Positions 8,991 through 19,239 are shown, counted from the first letter of the stretch. The stretch: DNA of 64,000 nt from Streptomyces sp. YIM 121038 (GCF_006088715.1 NZ_CP030771.1:9856001-9920000); one strand, 5' to 3'. Notes: generated by a model from the letters alone, not told the origin. A program made the numbers and translations.

Positions 8991-11888
8991 GTGGTCACGC
9001 AGGGTGAGGAATTCTGGGAAGGCCGGATACGGCGGACACTGGCCGAGAAGGACGCCGGTCCCGTGCTGGTCCTGGTCGCCGGAGCCGCGGGCACCGGCAA
9101 GAGCCGGCTGCTGCGGCGCCTGGCCGAGCTGCCGGAGGCCGTCGGCGTGGTGACCCCCTGGCGCTGCGGCGACCGGCAGGCGCCGGACATCGCCGCCGAC
9201 GCCCCCGCGCTCGTACTGGTGGACGACGTGCACGCGGCGGACGCGAAGGCTCTGGCGCGGATACGGGACGTGGTGGCCAAGGCCGCGCCGCGGACGGCTT
9301 TCGTCGTCACCTACCGCCCCGAAGAACTGGCCCGGCCCGGTCTGCCGTTCGGTCCGGCGCCGCTTCGCTACCCCGACGGCCTGGTGATCCTGCGCCACCA
9401 GGTGTTGCCGTGGCACGCCGGTCAGGTCGCCGAGGCGGCGCGCGAGGCCCTGGGGGAGGGGTGCGCACCCCAGGCGGTGGCTCGGCTGCACGAGCGGTCG
9501 GGCGGCGTGGCGCAGGTGGTGGTCGACCTGCTGGCCGTGCTGCGGGACAGCGCGGGGGAGCGCTGCACCGCCGCTGACGTCGATGCCGCGGGGGTGCCCG
9601 TACGACTGGCCGAGCTGATGCTGCACCGCACCGACGCCCTGCCCGGTCCCGCACGGCGCGTGGTGTGGGCCGCGGCGGTCCTGGGCGAACCGGCGTCCGG
9701 GGCGGACCTGCTGACCGTGGCCGGGCTCGCGGCGCGTACGGCTCAAGGAGCGGACGAGGACCGTGGCGAGGACGGCGGCCGCGGCGACGGCGGCCGCGGT
9801 GGCGGTGGCGACGGCGACCGGGGAGGCGACGGTGACCGGGGAGGCCATGACAACCGCGACGGCCGCGACGCGCTGGTGGCCGCCCTCGCGCGAGCCGCCC
9901 TGGTGGAGGACGCCGAGCACCGCTACGCCCTGCCGGTCCCGCTCGCGGCCGAGGCCGTCCTGGAGACGGTTCCCGGGCCCGTGCGCCAGGAACTGCACGG
10001 CCGGGCGGCCGCGCTGCTCCAGCGCAGGCACCCCGTGCCCTGGGCGGCCCTGGCCCGGCACCGGCGGGCGGGCGGCGAGATGCGCGCCTGGCTGCGGGCC
10101 GTGGAACGCGCGGCCCGTGCGTTCGCGGCCGAGGGCCGCCACCAGGAGGTCATCGCGCTCCTTGAGGACACCCTCGCCTCGCCGCTCGTGTCGCACCCCG
10201 CGCGAGCGCGCCTCGCCCCCGTCCTGGCCGCCAGCGCCGTCGTCGCGCTGCGCTCCGACCAGACGGTCGAGGTGCTCACACAGATCGTGCGGGACGAGAA
10301 CCTGCCGAAGGCCGTGCGCGGCGAGATGCGTCTGGACCTGGGACTCCTGCTGTGCAACCAGGTGGGCATGAGCACGCACGGCTGGGCGGAGCTGGAACGG
10401 TCCGCCGCGGAGCTGCGCGAGGCGCGGCCGGAGCTCGCGGCCAGAGCGATGTCGGCCCTGGCCATGCCCTATTGGCCGGGCAACTCCCTGGACGTCCACC
10501 TGGCGTGGATGCAAGACGCCGAGCGGGCCAGCGCGGCCAGCGGCGACGAGGTCGTGAAGACCGCCGTGGCCGCGAACCGGGCAGGGCTGGCCCTCAGTTA
10601 CGGCAACCCCGAGGGCTGGGAGCTGCTGAAGGCCCTCCCCGTCGACAGCCCCGACCCCCGCTGCCGCCGCCACGCGGCCCGTGGCCTGTGCAACGCCGCG
10701 GACTCCTCGGTGTGGCTGGGCTTCTACGACCGCACCCGCGAACTGCTCGACCAGGGCCTTGAGCTGTCCGCGCGCAGCGGCGCCCCCTACACCGAGCGGA
10801 CGGCGATGGGCACCCGGCTGCTCCTGGAGTGGGCCACCGGGCAGTGGGAAGGCCTCGGTGAGCGCTGTGAGGCGTTCGTCCGCGAAACCGCGGACATGCC
10901 GGTCATCTCGGCCGACGCCCGCACCGTACTGGGGCTGCTCAACCTCGCGCGCGGCGGCTGGGGTCCGGCGGCGTCATGGCTGTCGGGCAAGGACGCGCCC
11001 CTGGCCGAACACGCCGCCGCACCCCTGGGCGCGACCCTCGCCGGGGCGCTCATCCGCCTCGCCCTGGCGCGGCAGGACCTCGCCGACGCGGCCGCGCAGG
11101 CCCGTACCGCCTGGAACAACATCGTCACCAAGGGCGTGTTCGTCTGGGCGGCGGAGCTGGCGCCCTGGGCGGTCGAGGCGCTGGCCCGCGACGGCGACAC
11201 CGCGGGCGCGCGCCGGCTCGTGGACACCTTCGCCGACGGCCTGAGGGGTCTTGAGTCCCCTGCCGCCGACGCGGCCCTGTGGTGGACCCGCGCCGCGCTG
11301 GCCGAGGCGACCGGCGACCCGGCTCGGGCCAGCCCCCTCTACCAGCGGGCGGCGAGCGCGTTCGCCGCCCTGCCCCGGCCCTACGCCCACGCCTTGACCG
11401 CCGAGGGCGCCGGACGTTGCGCCCTGCGGGAGGCGGACGCCCACACACCCGACGGCCGTGACACGACGCCCGACGGCCGTGACACGACGCCCGGCCGCCG
11501 TGACACGGCGGACGACGGCCGCGACGACGCGCACGACGAGGACCCCACCCCCGACGCCACCCCCGACGCGCCCCGCGAACAGGGCCTCGCCGATCTCGCC
11601 TTCGCCGCCGAGCAGTTCAGTGGTCTGGGCGCGGCATGGGACGCGGCGCGCGTACGGGCGCTCTCGCGCGCCCACCAGCCCGAGAAGCACCGCCGCCGCC
11701 CCGGGCGGCCCTCCTACCGCGACCAGCTCTCCCCGCGGGAGCGCGAGGTCGCCGAGCTGGCGGGCAACGGGCTGACCAACCGTGAGATCGCCACCACCCT
11801 GCACCTGTCGCCCCGTACGGTCGAACAGCATGTCGCCCGGGCCATGCGCAAACTGGGCACGGCGACCCGGCAGGAACTGGCCCCGTAG
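8991..11888 (+). CDS. LAL-type LuxR-family transcriptional regulator
   Basis: A 965-residue ATP-dependent regulator. Walker A (GAAGTGKSRL, residues 31-40) and a Walker B-like LVLVDDVHAAD define an N-terminal AAA ATPase. A long helical repeat region follows, and the C-terminal LuxR helix-turn-helix is at about 905-960 (LSPREREVAELAGNGLTNRE). It starts at GTG 8991 with AGGAG 4 nt upstream. Two low-complexity insertions (residues about 255-293 and 820-865) interrupt the domains and look like recent repeat expansions. LAL proteins often activate secondary-metabolite clusters, but this one is 12 kb from the NRPS genes and no target is evident. Confidence 0.88.
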   Translation: MVTQGEEFWEGRIRRTLAEKDAGPVLVLVAGAAGTGKSRLLRRLAELPEAVGVVTPWRCGDRQAPDIAADAPALVLVDDVHAADAKALARIRDVVAKAAPRTAFVVTYRPEELARPGLPFGPAPLRYPDGLVILRHQVLPWHAGQVAEAAREALGEGCAPQAVARLHERSGGVAQVVVDLLAVLRDSAGERCTAADVDAAGVPVRLAELMLHRTDALPGPARRVVWAAAVLGEPASGADLLTVAGLAARTAQGADEDRGEDGGRGDGGRGGGGDGDRGGDGDRGGHDNRDGRDALVAALARAALVEDAEHRYALPVPLAAEAVLETVPGPVRQELHGRAAALLQRRHPVPWAALARHRRAGGEMRAWLRAVERAARAFAAEGRHQEVIALLEDTLASPLVSHPARARLAPVLAASAVVALRSDQTVEVLTQIVRDENLPKAVRGEMRLDLGLLLCNQVGMSTHGWAELERSAAELREARPELAARAMSALAMPYWPGNSLDVHLAWMQDAERASAASGDEVVKTAVAANRAGLALSYGNPEGWELLKALPVDSPDPRCRRHAARGLCNAADSSVWLGFYDRTRELLDQGLELSARSGAPYTERTAMGTRLLLEWATGQWEGLGERCEAFVRETADMPVISADARTVLGLLNLARGGWGPAASWLSGKDAPLAEHAAAPLGATLAGALIRLALARQDLADAAAQARTAWNNIVTKGVFVWAAELAPWAVEALARDGDTAGARRLVDTFADGLRGLESPAADAALWWTRAALAEATGDPARASPLYQRAASAFAALPRPYAHALTAEGAGRCALREADAHTPDGRDTTPDGRDTTPGRRDTADDGRDDAHDEDPTPDATPDAPREQGLADLAFAAEQFSGLGAAWDAARVRALSRAHQPEKHRRRPGRPSYRDQLSPREREVAELAGNGLTNREIATTLHLSPRTVEQHVARAMRKLGTATRQELAP
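9754..9870 (+). repeat. Gly/Asp/Arg low-complexity insertion in the LAL regulator
   Basis: About 117 bp built of imperfect GGCGAC and GGCCGC-type units encode a run of Gly, Asp and Arg between the ATPase and helical parts of the regulator. It is in frame and lies where other LAL proteins have a short linker. Confidence 0.6.
11448..11510 (+). repeat. 21-bp tandem repeat, three copies, in the LAL gene
   Basis: Two identical 21-bp units (11448-11468 and 11469-11489) and a third diverged one (11490-11510) encode PDGRDTT repeats and keep the reading frame. They lead into an acidic linker before the DNA-binding domain. Confidence 0.75.
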
Positions 11889-12301
11889 GTCGCCGACGCG
11901 TCCCCAACACCGCCCGGCTAGGCCCGCGTTGAGGGAACCGGCGCCCGTGCCGCCAGCAAAACCCCAGGTCAGGCCTAGACCAACACGGCCTGCGGGCCCG
12001 GTTAATTGCGTATCCGTAGGTTGGGCCTTCCGGATAGGCGTGCTGTTCGTCCAGCCATAAGTTCCCTGCCACCGGTTGGTCGAACGTTCATCTGTTGCAG
12101 GCCGTACGAGTCCTGCGTGACGGACAGGCGTGCGTCCGACCGGTGGCGCGTCATGGCGTCTTCGCAGAGCCCGGCGCGCCGTCGCGCCTGTGCCGCCCCC
12201 ACATCCCCACGCACCATTCGGCACAGGCGCGGAGCACTTTTGTCATGCACGGCACGAACCGCTGGTCCGGCACGCCCGGACCAGCCCGTGAAAGGCACAC
12301 C
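11889..12301. other. Intergenic region with several inverted repeats
   Basis: These 413 bp between the LAL gene and the subtilase gene contain no convincing gene. Several potential hairpins are visible: TATCCG 12011-12016 with CGGATA 12031-12036, and CCACCGG 12069-12075 with CCGGTGG 12140-12146. A CTAGGCC/GGCCTAG pair also occurs about 50 bp apart near 11920-11975. The region may hold the LAL terminator and a structured leader for the protease; no known riboswitch is recognisable. Confidence 0.4.
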
Positions 12302-13756
12302 TTGAGCGGTTCCACACGCATACGCACATCCCTGCTGGCCACGGTCGGCGCCGCCGTCCTGCTCGGCACCGGAGTCACCACCGTCGTCGCAGCCCCGGGC
12401 CCGGACTCCGCCGCGGTACCCGGCGCGTCCGTGGCGAAGGCGGTCCCCACCGAGCGCCTCATCGTCGGCTACACGGCACGCGCCGACGAGGCCACCTCCA
12501 ACACCGAGGCCCGCGCCGACGCCCGCGCCAAGGGCGAGGACGTCGGCGAGAACCTCGCCTTCGAGCGGCGCCTCGGCACCGGCGCCGCCCTGGTCGACCT
12601 CGGTGACGACCTCGGCACCAAGGACGTCAAGGACGTCATGGCCGCCTTCGCCGCCGACCCCGACGTCGCGTACGTCGTCCCCGACACCCGCGTGTACGCC
12701 GCGGCCGACCCCGACGACACCCTCTACCCGAAGCAGTGGGACCTCTTCGAGGACCAGGCCGGCATGAGGGTTCCCGGCGCCTGGGCGCGGGGCGCCACCG
12801 GTGAGGGCGTCCACGTCTCGGTCATCGACACCGGCTACGTCGCCCACTCCGACCTGGCCGCCAACGTGGTCCCCGGATACGACTTCATCTCCGACCCGTG
12901 GATGGCCCAGGACGGCGGCGGCCGGGACAGCGACTCCGCTGACCCCGGCGACTGGATGAACCGCGGCGAGTGCGGCACCGACGCGAAGGGCCAGCCCGTC
13001 CCCGCCCGCGACACCAACAACTCCTGGCACGGCACCCACGTCGCGGGCACCATCGCGGCCTCGGGCGACAACGCCAAGGGCATCACGGGCATCGCCCACC
13101 GGGCCAAGGTCCAGCCCGTCCGCGTCCTGGGCAAGTGCGGCGGCACCACGGCGGACATCATCGACGCCATCACCTGGTCCTCCGGCGGCACCGTGCAGGG
13201 CGTCGCGGCCAACCCCTACCCCGCCGACGTCATCAACATGAGCCTGGGCGGTGCCGGTGCCTGTGACGCGGGCACGCAGAGCGCCGTCAACGCCGCGGTG
13301 AACCGCGGCACCACCGTCGTCGTCGCGGCCGGCAACTCCAACGCCAACGCCGCGAACTTCAACCCGGCCAGCTGCAAGAACGTCATCGCCGTCGCGGCCG
13401 CCGACCGCCAGGGCAACCGGGCCGTCTACTCCAACTACGGCAGCGCCGTGGACGTCACCGCCCCCGGCGGCGAGACCTCGCCGAACACCGCCGACGGCAT
13501 CCTGTCCACCCTGAACTCCGGCACCCGCGGCATCGGGGCTGAGACCTACACCGCCTACCAGGGCACCAGCATGGCCGCACCCCACATCGCCGGGCTCGCC
13601 GCGCTGATGTACCAGACCAAGTCCGGCATCACCCCGGCCCAGGTCGAGTCGGCCATCAAGGCCAACGCCCGCCCGCTGCCCGGCACCTGCTCCGGCGGCT
13701 GCGGCGCGGGCCTGGCCGACGCGACAGCGACCCTGTCCGCGCTCGGCACCCCCTGA
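12302..13756 (+). CDS. Secreted subtilisin-like serine protease (S8)
   Basis: A 484-residue extracellular protease. The proposed TTG start at 12302 has GAAAGG 6 nt upstream and gives a classic signal peptide (SGSTRIRTSLLATVGAAVLL, then an A-rich cleavage region). An I9-like propeptide follows (ERLIVGYTARADE to about residue 140). The catalytic triad is complete: Asp176 in VIDTGYV, His243 in WHGTHVAGT and Ser423 in YQGTSMAAPHIAG, with the oxyanion Asn in AAGNSN. A longer frame with an ATG at 12245 is possible but would put a charged stretch before the signal peptide. Followed by a strong hairpin. Confidence 0.9.
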   Translation: MSGSTRIRTSLLATVGAAVLLGTGVTTVVAAPGPDSAAVPGASVAKAVPTERLIVGYTARADEATSNTEARADARAKGEDVGENLAFERRLGTGAALVDLGDDLGTKDVKDVMAAFAADPDVAYVVPDTRVYAAADPDDTLYPKQWDLFEDQAGMRVPGAWARGATGEGVHVSVIDTGYVAHSDLAANVVPGYDFISDPWMAQDGGGRDSDSADPGDWMNRGECGTDAKGQPVPARDTNNSWHGTHVAGTIAASGDNAKGITGIAHRAKVQPVRVLGKCGGTTADIIDAITWSSGGTVQGVAANPYPADVINMSLGGAGACDAGTQSAVNAAVNRGTTVVVAAGNSNANAANFNPASCKNVIAVAAADRQGNRAVYSNYGSAVDVTAPGGETSPNTADGILSTLNSGTRGIGAETYTAYQGTSMAAPHIAGLAALMYQTKSGITPAQVESAIKANARPLPGTCSGGCGAGLADATATLSALGTP

Positions 13757-13773
13757 CCGGAACGGAACCCCAC

Positions 13774-13804
13774 GGGGCCCGGTGCCGCGACGGCGCCGGG
13801 CCCC
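13774..13804. terminator. Strong hairpin between protease and amidase genes
   Basis: GGGGCCCGGTGCC and GGCGCCGGGCCCC form a 13-bp stem (one G-T pair) with a 5-nt loop, between two convergent genes. It is a likely bidirectional terminator. Confidence 0.7.
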
Positions 13805-13825
13805 GGCACGCGCCCGCCGAAGACC

Positions 13826-14863
13826 TCAGCCCTCCTTCGGGGGCGGCACGGGCAGCGAGCCCACCGGGCAGTCCGCGACACCGGCCGTGTCACGGGTGAT
13901 CGCCTCGGCGTTCTCCGCGGCCTTGGCCGGGTCGGTCACCCAGAGCCGGTAGAAGTCGAACGGGCACTCCGCCACGCCCCGTTCGCCCTCTCCCGCCGCG
14001 TGCACACCGGAGTAGCCGCGGTGCATCAGCTTGTACAGGTGGTTCTGCGACTGGTCGTGGGCGCGCGCGTCCCGGATGGCGGACACCGACAGCTGCGCGT
14101 ACTGGATGCCGTACTCCTCCTCGCCGGTCTCGCCCAGCGTGCGCCCGTCGAAGCCGATGAGCGCGGAGTGCCCGAAGAAGGAGTAGACGCCGTCGAACCC
14201 GGTGGCGTTGGCGACCGCGACGTAGCAGTTGTTCGCCCAGGCCATCGCCTTGGCCATGAGGACCTGCTGGTCCTTGGCCGGGTACATATAGCCCTGACAG
14301 CGCACGATCAGCTCGGCGCCCTTCATCGCGCAGTCCCGCCAGATCTCCGGATAGTTGCCGTCGTCGCAGACGATCAGCGAGATGCGCAGGCCCTTGGGGC
14401 CCTCGGTCACCCGCGTGGAGTCCCCCGGGTACCAGCCCTCGATCGGACACCACGGGAAGATCTTCCGGTACTTCTGCGCGATGCGGCCCTGGTCGTCGAT
14501 GAGCACCAGGGTGTTGTAGGGCGGCTTGTGCGGGTGGTCCTCGTGCCGCTCGCCGGTCAGCGAGAAGACTCCCCAGACCCCCGCCGCACGGCAGGCCGCG
14601 GCGAAGACCTCGGTCTCCTCACCCGGCACGCGGGAGGCGGTGTCCAGCATCTCGCCCGGGTCGTACATGATTCCGTGCGTGGAGTACTCGGGGAAGACGA
14701 CGAGGTCCATCCCCGGCAGGCCGACCTTGACGCCCTTCACCATCTCGGCGATCCTCCGGGCGTTGTCGAGCACCTCTGCCCTGGTGTGGAGCCGGGGCAT
14801 CTTGTAGTTCACCACTGCGACCCCGACCGTGTCCGGGCCGGAGGCGATGTCGCCATGGCGCAT
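13826..14863 (-). CDS. amiE: Aliphatic amidase
   Basis: A 345-residue nitrilase-superfamily amidase that hydrolyses short aliphatic amides to the acid and ammonia. The sequence follows Pseudomonas AmiE almost residue for residue (length 346 there) from [20 protein letters not shown] to the C-terminus. The catalytic triad is at the canonical numbers: Glu59 (VFPEYS), Lys134 (KYRKIFPW) and Cys166 (IVCDDGN). GGAAGGAG lies 6 nt upstream of the ATG at 14863. No amide transporter or regulator of the ami type is adjacent. Confidence 0.96.
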   Translation of the reverse strand: MRHGDIASGPDTVGVAVVNYKMPRLHTRAEVLDNARRIAEMVKGVKVGLPGMDLVVFPEYSTHGIMYDPGEMLDTASRVPGEETEVFAAACRAAGVWGVFSLTGERHEDHPHKPPYNTLVLIDDQGRIAQKYRKIFPWCPIEGWYPGDSTRVTEGPKGLRISLIVCDDGNYPEIWRDCAMKGAELIVRCQGYMYPAKDQQVLMAKAMAWANNCYVAVANATGFDGVYSFFGHSALIGFDGRTLGETGEEEYGIQYAQLSVSAIRDARAHDQSQNHLYKLMHRGYSGVHAAGEGERGVAECPFDFYRLWVTDPAKAAENAEAITRDTAGVADCPVGSLPVPPPKEG

Positions 14864-15083
14864 CGTCCGCTCCTTCCGTTGCGTTGCCGTACCGGGCGTC
14901 CCCGCCCAGACAACGCCCGCCCCGGCGGCATGACAAGCGTTCCGACAGGGAGGCACGGGACGGAGCGAGTCCCCCATCTGCCGCCATATGGGCGCATTCC
15001 GAACAGGTGACCACGTGCGGTCCCGGGTACGTACCAGGGCGCTCGGGCCCACCGTGGGCCCCCGGCCGCCGAAGGACGTCATC

Positions 15084-16748
15084 ATGCAGGAACCCCGTCC
15101 CTCACGACGCCGAGGCGGCGCGCTGTGCGCGCTGGTCCTCACGCTGTCCGCTCTCCTCACCGCACCGGCCACGGGTGCCGGGGCCCCCGGCCGGCCGGCC
15201 GCGCGCGGCCCGGGTGCCGACGGCCCGGTCGTCGTCACCGACCACGGGCCGGTACGGGGCCGGTCCCACGGCGTGTACGACACCTTCGAGGGGATCCCCT
15301 TCGCCGCGCCGCCGACCGGGCCGCTGCGCTGGCGTGACCCGCGACCGGCACGGCCCTGGCGGAAGGTGCGCGACGGGGGCGCGCCCGGCCCGAAGTGCCC
15401 CCAGCTCCCGCAGTTGGGGCCCGGCCCCGTGACCGGCTCGGAGGACTGCCTCACCCTCAACGTGACCGTGCCGTCGACCCCGCCCGCCCCGTCCGCGTCG
15501 GCCAAGGGGCGCGGCCGACCCGTCATGGTGTGGGTGCACGGCGGCGGCTTCACCATCGGCTCGGGCTCCCCGTACCGGGCCGAGCGTCTCGCCGTCCAGG
15601 GCGACACCGTGGTCGTGACGCTCAACTACCGGCTCGGCGTCCTCGGCTTCTTCGGCCACCCGGAGCTGCGCGGTGCGACGAACTTCGGCCTCGCCGACCA
15701 GCGGGCGGCGCTGCGCTGGGTGCGGGCGAACGCGGCCCGCTTCGGGGGAGACCCGGGCCGGGTGACGCTGTTCGGGGAGTCCGCCGGAGCGCTGAGCGCC
15801 TGCGCGCACCTCACCTCGCCGAAGTCCGCGGGGCTCTTCCACCGGGCGGTGCTGCAGAGCGGGTCCTGCATGACCGCGTTCCCGCGCGGCGCCATCCTCC
15901 CCGCACAGCCTCGCTACGAGCCGTTCGTGCCGCGGAGCCGGACGGAGACGGCGGGCACGGCGGCCGCCGCCGCGCTCGGCTGCGCACGGCCGGGCGGGAC
16001 GCTCGACTGCCTGCGCCGTCTGAGCCCCGACAAACTGGTGACACCCGCGCTGACGCAGACGTTCTCCCTCGTCTCCTACGGGGGCGGGGGGCTGCCCCTG
16101 CGCCCCGACCGGGCCCTGGAGCAGGGCCGTTTCCACCGCGTGCCGGTGGTGCAGGGCACCAACAAGGACGAGCTGCGGCTCTTCCTCGCCCTGACGCAGT
16201 CGGCGGCCCCGATCCCCGACGCGCGCGCGTACCGGGCCCGCCTTGTCCACTCCTTCGGCGCGGCGGCGGCAGCCGTCGAGAAGCAGTACCCGCTGACGGC
16301 CCACTCCTCGCCGGGGGCGGCCTGGGCCGCGCTGACGTCCGACGCCTCGTTCACCTGCCCCGCGCTGCGGGCGAACCGCGCGCTGGCCGCGCGCGTGCCC
16401 ACGTACGCCTATCTCTTCAGCGACACGAACGCGCCGCGCCTCGCGGAGCTCCCGGCGGTGGAGGGCTACCCCTACGGGGCGGCGCACGGCTTCGAGCTGC
16501 CGTACCTCTTCCCGACCGACACGGTGCCGCGGTTCACTCCCGAACAGCACGCGCTGGCGGCCCGCATGACCGGCTACTGGACCCGGTTCGCGACCACCGG
16601 TGACCCGAACTCCCCGGACGCGCCCGCCTGGCCCGGCTCTGCCAGCGGCCCGACCGTGCTGTCACTGGCCCCCGGTCCGGACGGCATCCGCCCGGTGGAC
16701 GCCACCCGCGCACACCACTGCGCGTTCTGGGACCGGCAGACCGACTGA
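15084..16748 (+). CDS. Secreted type-B carboxylesterase
   Basis: A 554-residue alpha/beta hydrolase of the cholinesterase-like family. An N-terminal signal peptide ([20 protein letters not shown]) indicates export. [28 protein letters not shown] (oxyanion hole) and [14 protein letters not shown] (nucleophile Ser233) are textbook motifs. QGTNKDELR marks the acidic residue region and [11 protein letters not shown] the catalytic His. The ATG at 15084 has GAAGGA upstream; an earlier in-frame ATG at 14988 would bury the signal peptide. The substrate is unknown. Confidence 0.92.
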   Translation: MQEPRPSRRRGGALCALVLTLSALLTAPATGAGAPGRPAARGPGADGPVVVTDHGPVRGRSHGVYDTFEGIPFAAPPTGPLRWRDPRPARPWRKVRDGGAPGPKCPQLPQLGPGPVTGSEDCLTLNVTVPSTPPAPSASAKGRGRPVMVWVHGGGFTIGSGSPYRAERLAVQGDTVVVTLNYRLGVLGFFGHPELRGATNFGLADQRAALRWVRANAARFGGDPGRVTLFGESAGALSACAHLTSPKSAGLFHRAVLQSGSCMTAFPRGAILPAQPRYEPFVPRSRTETAGTAAAAALGCARPGGTLDCLRRLSPDKLVTPALTQTFSLVSYGGGGLPLRPDRALEQGRFHRVPVVQGTNKDELRLFLALTQSAAPIPDARAYRARLVHSFGAAAAAVEKQYPLTAHSSPGAAWAALTSDASFTCPALRANRALAARVPTYAYLFSDTNAPRLAELPAVEGYPYGAAHGFELPYLFPTDTVPRFTPEQHALAARMTGYWTRFATTGDPNSPDAPAWPGSASGPTVLSLAPGPDGIRPVDATRAHHCAFWDRQTD

Positions 16749-16750
16749 GC

Positions 16751-16805
16751 GGGGCCGGGCCCGCCGACGGGAACGTCGCACGGCCCGAGCCCTCGGCCCG
16801 GCCCC
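16751..16805. terminator. Inverted repeat after the carboxylesterase gene
   Basis: GGGGCCGGGCC at 16751-16761 pairs with GGCCCGGCCCC at 16795-16805 (11 bp, 33-nt loop), just after the esterase stop. It is a plausible terminator. Confidence 0.5.
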
Positions 16806-16829
16806 GTGGCCTGTGAAACGATCAGCCTC

Positions 16830-17609
16830 ATGGTGTCTGTGAGCGCGTTGCTGCCGGTGGAGGCGATCCGGCTCGGGGCCGAGGCCGAGGACTGGCGCGG
16901 GGCGGTGTGCCTCGCGGGTGAGCTGCTGGTGGAGACCGGCAGCAGCACGGACGCGTACACCGGCGAGATGATCCGGAGCGTCGTGGACAACGGGCCGTAC
17001 ATCGTGCTCGCACCCGGCTTCGCCTTCGCGCACGCGCGGCCCTCACCGGCGGTGCTGCGGACGGGCATGTCCTGGGTACGGCTGGCGCGGCCGGTGGAGT
17101 TCGGGCACGCGACGAACGACCCGGTGGACCTGGTCGTGGCGCTGGCCGCGCGGGACGCTTCCCAGCACACCGAGGCGATGGCCTCACTGGCCCGGCTGCT
17201 CGCGGACCCGGAGACCGAGCGGGCCCTGCGGAACGCGTCCACGCCGCAGGCCCTGCGGGCGCTGCTCGCGGGGGAGACCCCACCGGGGCCCGCGCGGGAA
17301 AGCGCGGCGGGCGGTGGCCGGACCGTGCACAAGATCCTCACCGTCTGCGGCAACGGCCTGGGCACCAGCCTGTTCCTGAAGAACACCCTGGAGCAGGTCC
17401 TCGAACGCTGGGGATGGGGCCGGTACGTGACCGTGGAGGCCACCGACACCATCTCCGCCAAGGGCAAGGCGGCCGAGGCCGTCGCGATCCTCACCTCCCG
17501 CGAGATCGCCAGGACCCTCGGCGACGTCGGCATCCCCGTGAAGGTCGTGGACGACTTCACCTCCACCGCGGAGGCCGACCGGGTGCTGCGGGACACGTAC
17601 GACGTATGA
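16830..17609 (+). CDS. PTS ascorbate-type EIIA-EIIB fusion protein
   Basis: A 259-residue cytoplasmic phosphotransferase component. The N-terminal two thirds are a mannitol/fructose-type EIIA: APGFAFAHARPSP holds the phospho-His. After a linker (about residue 165), the EIIB domain begins KILTVCGNGLGTSLFLKN, the ascorbate/lactose-like P-loop with the phospho-Cys. In UlaABC systems these are separate proteins; here they are fused. The start is weakly defined (ATG 16830, or an in-frame GTG at 16806). The EIIC gene follows 46 bp downstream. Confidence 0.85.
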   Translation: MVSVSALLPVEAIRLGAEAEDWRGAVCLAGELLVETGSSTDAYTGEMIRSVVDNGPYIVLAPGFAFAHARPSPAVLRTGMSWVRLARPVEFGHATNDPVDLVVALAARDASQHTEAMASLARLLADPETERALRNASTPQALRALLAGETPPGPARESAAGGGRTVHKILTVCGNGLGTSLFLKNTLEQVLERWGWGRYVTVEATDTISAKGKAAEAVAILTSREIARTLGDVGIPVKVVDDFTSTAEADRVLRDTYDV

Positions 17610-17655
17610 GCCGGAGCACCGCACACGACAGTGGAGAAGTAGGAGGAAGAGCGCC

Positions 17656-19212
17656 GTGGACCGGCTGGTATCGGTAGCGAAGTTCCTGGTCGACGAGATC
17701 CTCAGCCAGCCCGCGTATCTGATCGGGCTCATCACGGCCGCGGGTCTGGTCGCGCTGCGCAAGTCGGCGGGCCAGGTGCTCGGCGGCGCGATCAAGGCGA
17801 CGCTGGGGTTCCTGTTGATCGGCGCGGGCGCCGGCCTTGTGGTGGCGGCGCTCGCCCCGCTCGGCGAGATGATCCAGGGCTCGACGGGTGCGCACGGCGT
17901 GATCCCGACGAACGAGGCCATCGTCGGCATCGCCCAGGCCGAATACGGCTCGCGGGTGGCCTGGCTGATGATCCTCGGCTTCGCGGTCAGCCTGGCGCTC
18001 GCCCGCTTCACGCCGCTGCGCTATGTCTTCCTGACGGGCCATCACATGCTGTTCATGGCCACGCTCCTGACGATGGTGCTCGCCACCGCCGGGCAGAAGT
18101 CGTGGGTCGTGGTCGTCGTCGGCGGTGTCCTGCTCGGCATCCTGCTCGTGGCGCTGCCCGCCTTCGCCCACCCCTGGACCAAGCGCGTCACCGGCAACAA
18201 CACCGTGGCGATCGGCCACTTCGGCACCGCGGGCTACGTCGTCGCCGGGGCGACGGGGCAGCTCGTCGGGCGCCGCAGCCGTTCCACGGAGGACATGAAG
18301 CTGCCCGAGGGCCTGCGCTTCCTGCGGGACTCGATGGTCGCCACGGCCCTGTCCATGGTGCTCATCTACCTGATCATGTCGCTGGTGTTCCTCGCCAAGG
18401 TGGGCAAGGAGACCGCGTTCAAGGCGTTCGCCGCGGACGGCGGTCCGGCCGCGCCCGACGTCGGCGCGTACGTCATGCAGTCGATCATGCAGGGGCTCCA
18501 GTTCGGCATCGCCGTCGCCGTGATCCTCTTCGGCGTCCGCACGATCCTCGGTGAACTCGTGCCCGCCTTCCAGGGCATCGCGAACAGGCTGGTGCCGGGT
18601 GCGGTGCCCTCGCTGGACGCGCCGATCGTCTTCCCGTACGCGCAGAACGCCGTCCTGATCGGCTTCATCTCCAGCTTCGTCGGCGGCCTGGTCAGCCTCG
18701 GCCTGCTCGCCTGGATCCTGGAGCCCGCCTTCGGGCTCGCGCTGGTGCTGCCCGGCCTGGTGCCGCACTTCTTCACCGGTGGCGCCGCGGGGGTGTACGG
18801 CAACGCCACCGGAGGGCGGCGCGGCGCCGTGGCCGGTGCCTTCCTCAACGGCGTGCTCATCACGTTCCTGCCCGCGCTGCTCCTGGAGGTCCTCGGCGCC
18901 TTCGGCAAGGAGAACACGACGTTCGGCGACGCGGACTTCGGCTGGTTCGGCTCCCTCATCGGCAACGCCGCCAAGGCCGGGACGGTGGGCGGCGCCGTCC
19001 TGATGCTGCTCCTGGGCGCGGTGATCCTGGCCGGGGCCATCGTCGTGCAGAAGCGGGTCGTGGAGACGGGCTGGGACCCGGGCGCGCGCCGCGACGCGCT
19101 CCTGCCCCGCGCGGAGCGGGCCCCCGCCGCACCCGCCGCCCCGGCCACCGCGTACAGGAAGATCGCGCCACCTCCGGGGGCGCCGAAGCCGCCCCCGCCG
19201 CCGCAGGGGTGA
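17656..19212 (+). CDS. ulaA: PTS ascorbate-type permease EIIC
   Basis: A 518-residue polytopic permease of the UlaA (SgaT) family. Conserved stretches include LGFLLIGAGAGLVVAALAPL, HGVIPTNEAIVGIAQ, TGHHMLFMATLL, VTGNNTVAIGHFGTAGYVVA and LVLPGLVPHFFTGGAAGVYG. About ten to eleven membrane segments are visible. The C-terminal 60 residues are Ala/Pro-rich and cytoplasmic. GTG start at 17656 with AGGAGGA upstream. It forms an operon with the fused EIIA-EIIB; the sugar acid substrate is inferred from family, and no catabolic genes are adjacent. Confidence 0.9.
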   Translation: MDRLVSVAKFLVDEILSQPAYLIGLITAAGLVALRKSAGQVLGGAIKATLGFLLIGAGAGLVVAALAPLGEMIQGSTGAHGVIPTNEAIVGIAQAEYGSRVAWLMILGFAVSLALARFTPLRYVFLTGHHMLFMATLLTMVLATAGQKSWVVVVVGGVLLGILLVALPAFAHPWTKRVTGNNTVAIGHFGTAGYVVAGATGQLVGRRSRSTEDMKLPEGLRFLRDSMVATALSMVLIYLIMSLVFLAKVGKETAFKAFAADGGPAAPDVGAYVMQSIMQGLQFGIAVAVILFGVRTILGELVPAFQGIANRLVPGAVPSLDAPIVFPYAQNAVLIGFISSFVGGLVSLGLLAWILEPAFGLALVLPGLVPHFFTGGAAGVYGNATGGRRGAVAGAFLNGVLITFLPALLLEVLGAFGKENTTFGDADFGWFGSLIGNAAKAGTVGGAVLMLLLGAVILAGAIVVQKRVVETGWDPGARRDALLPRAERAPAAPAAPATAYRKIAPPPGAPKPPPPPQG

Positions 19213-19239
19213 CGCGTGACGGCGTCGTAGGGTCGCCGC

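Noticed and set aside
11965..11985. Resemblance to a DasR (dre) operator, GGCCTAGACCA
   Set aside because: Only about 11 of 16 positions of the remembered consensus match and the left half is poor; it is not enough to call a site.
11889..12301. Possible riboswitch in the protease leader
   Set aside because: Several hairpins are possible, but no conserved core of cobalamin, ydaO or other known riboswitches could be matched.
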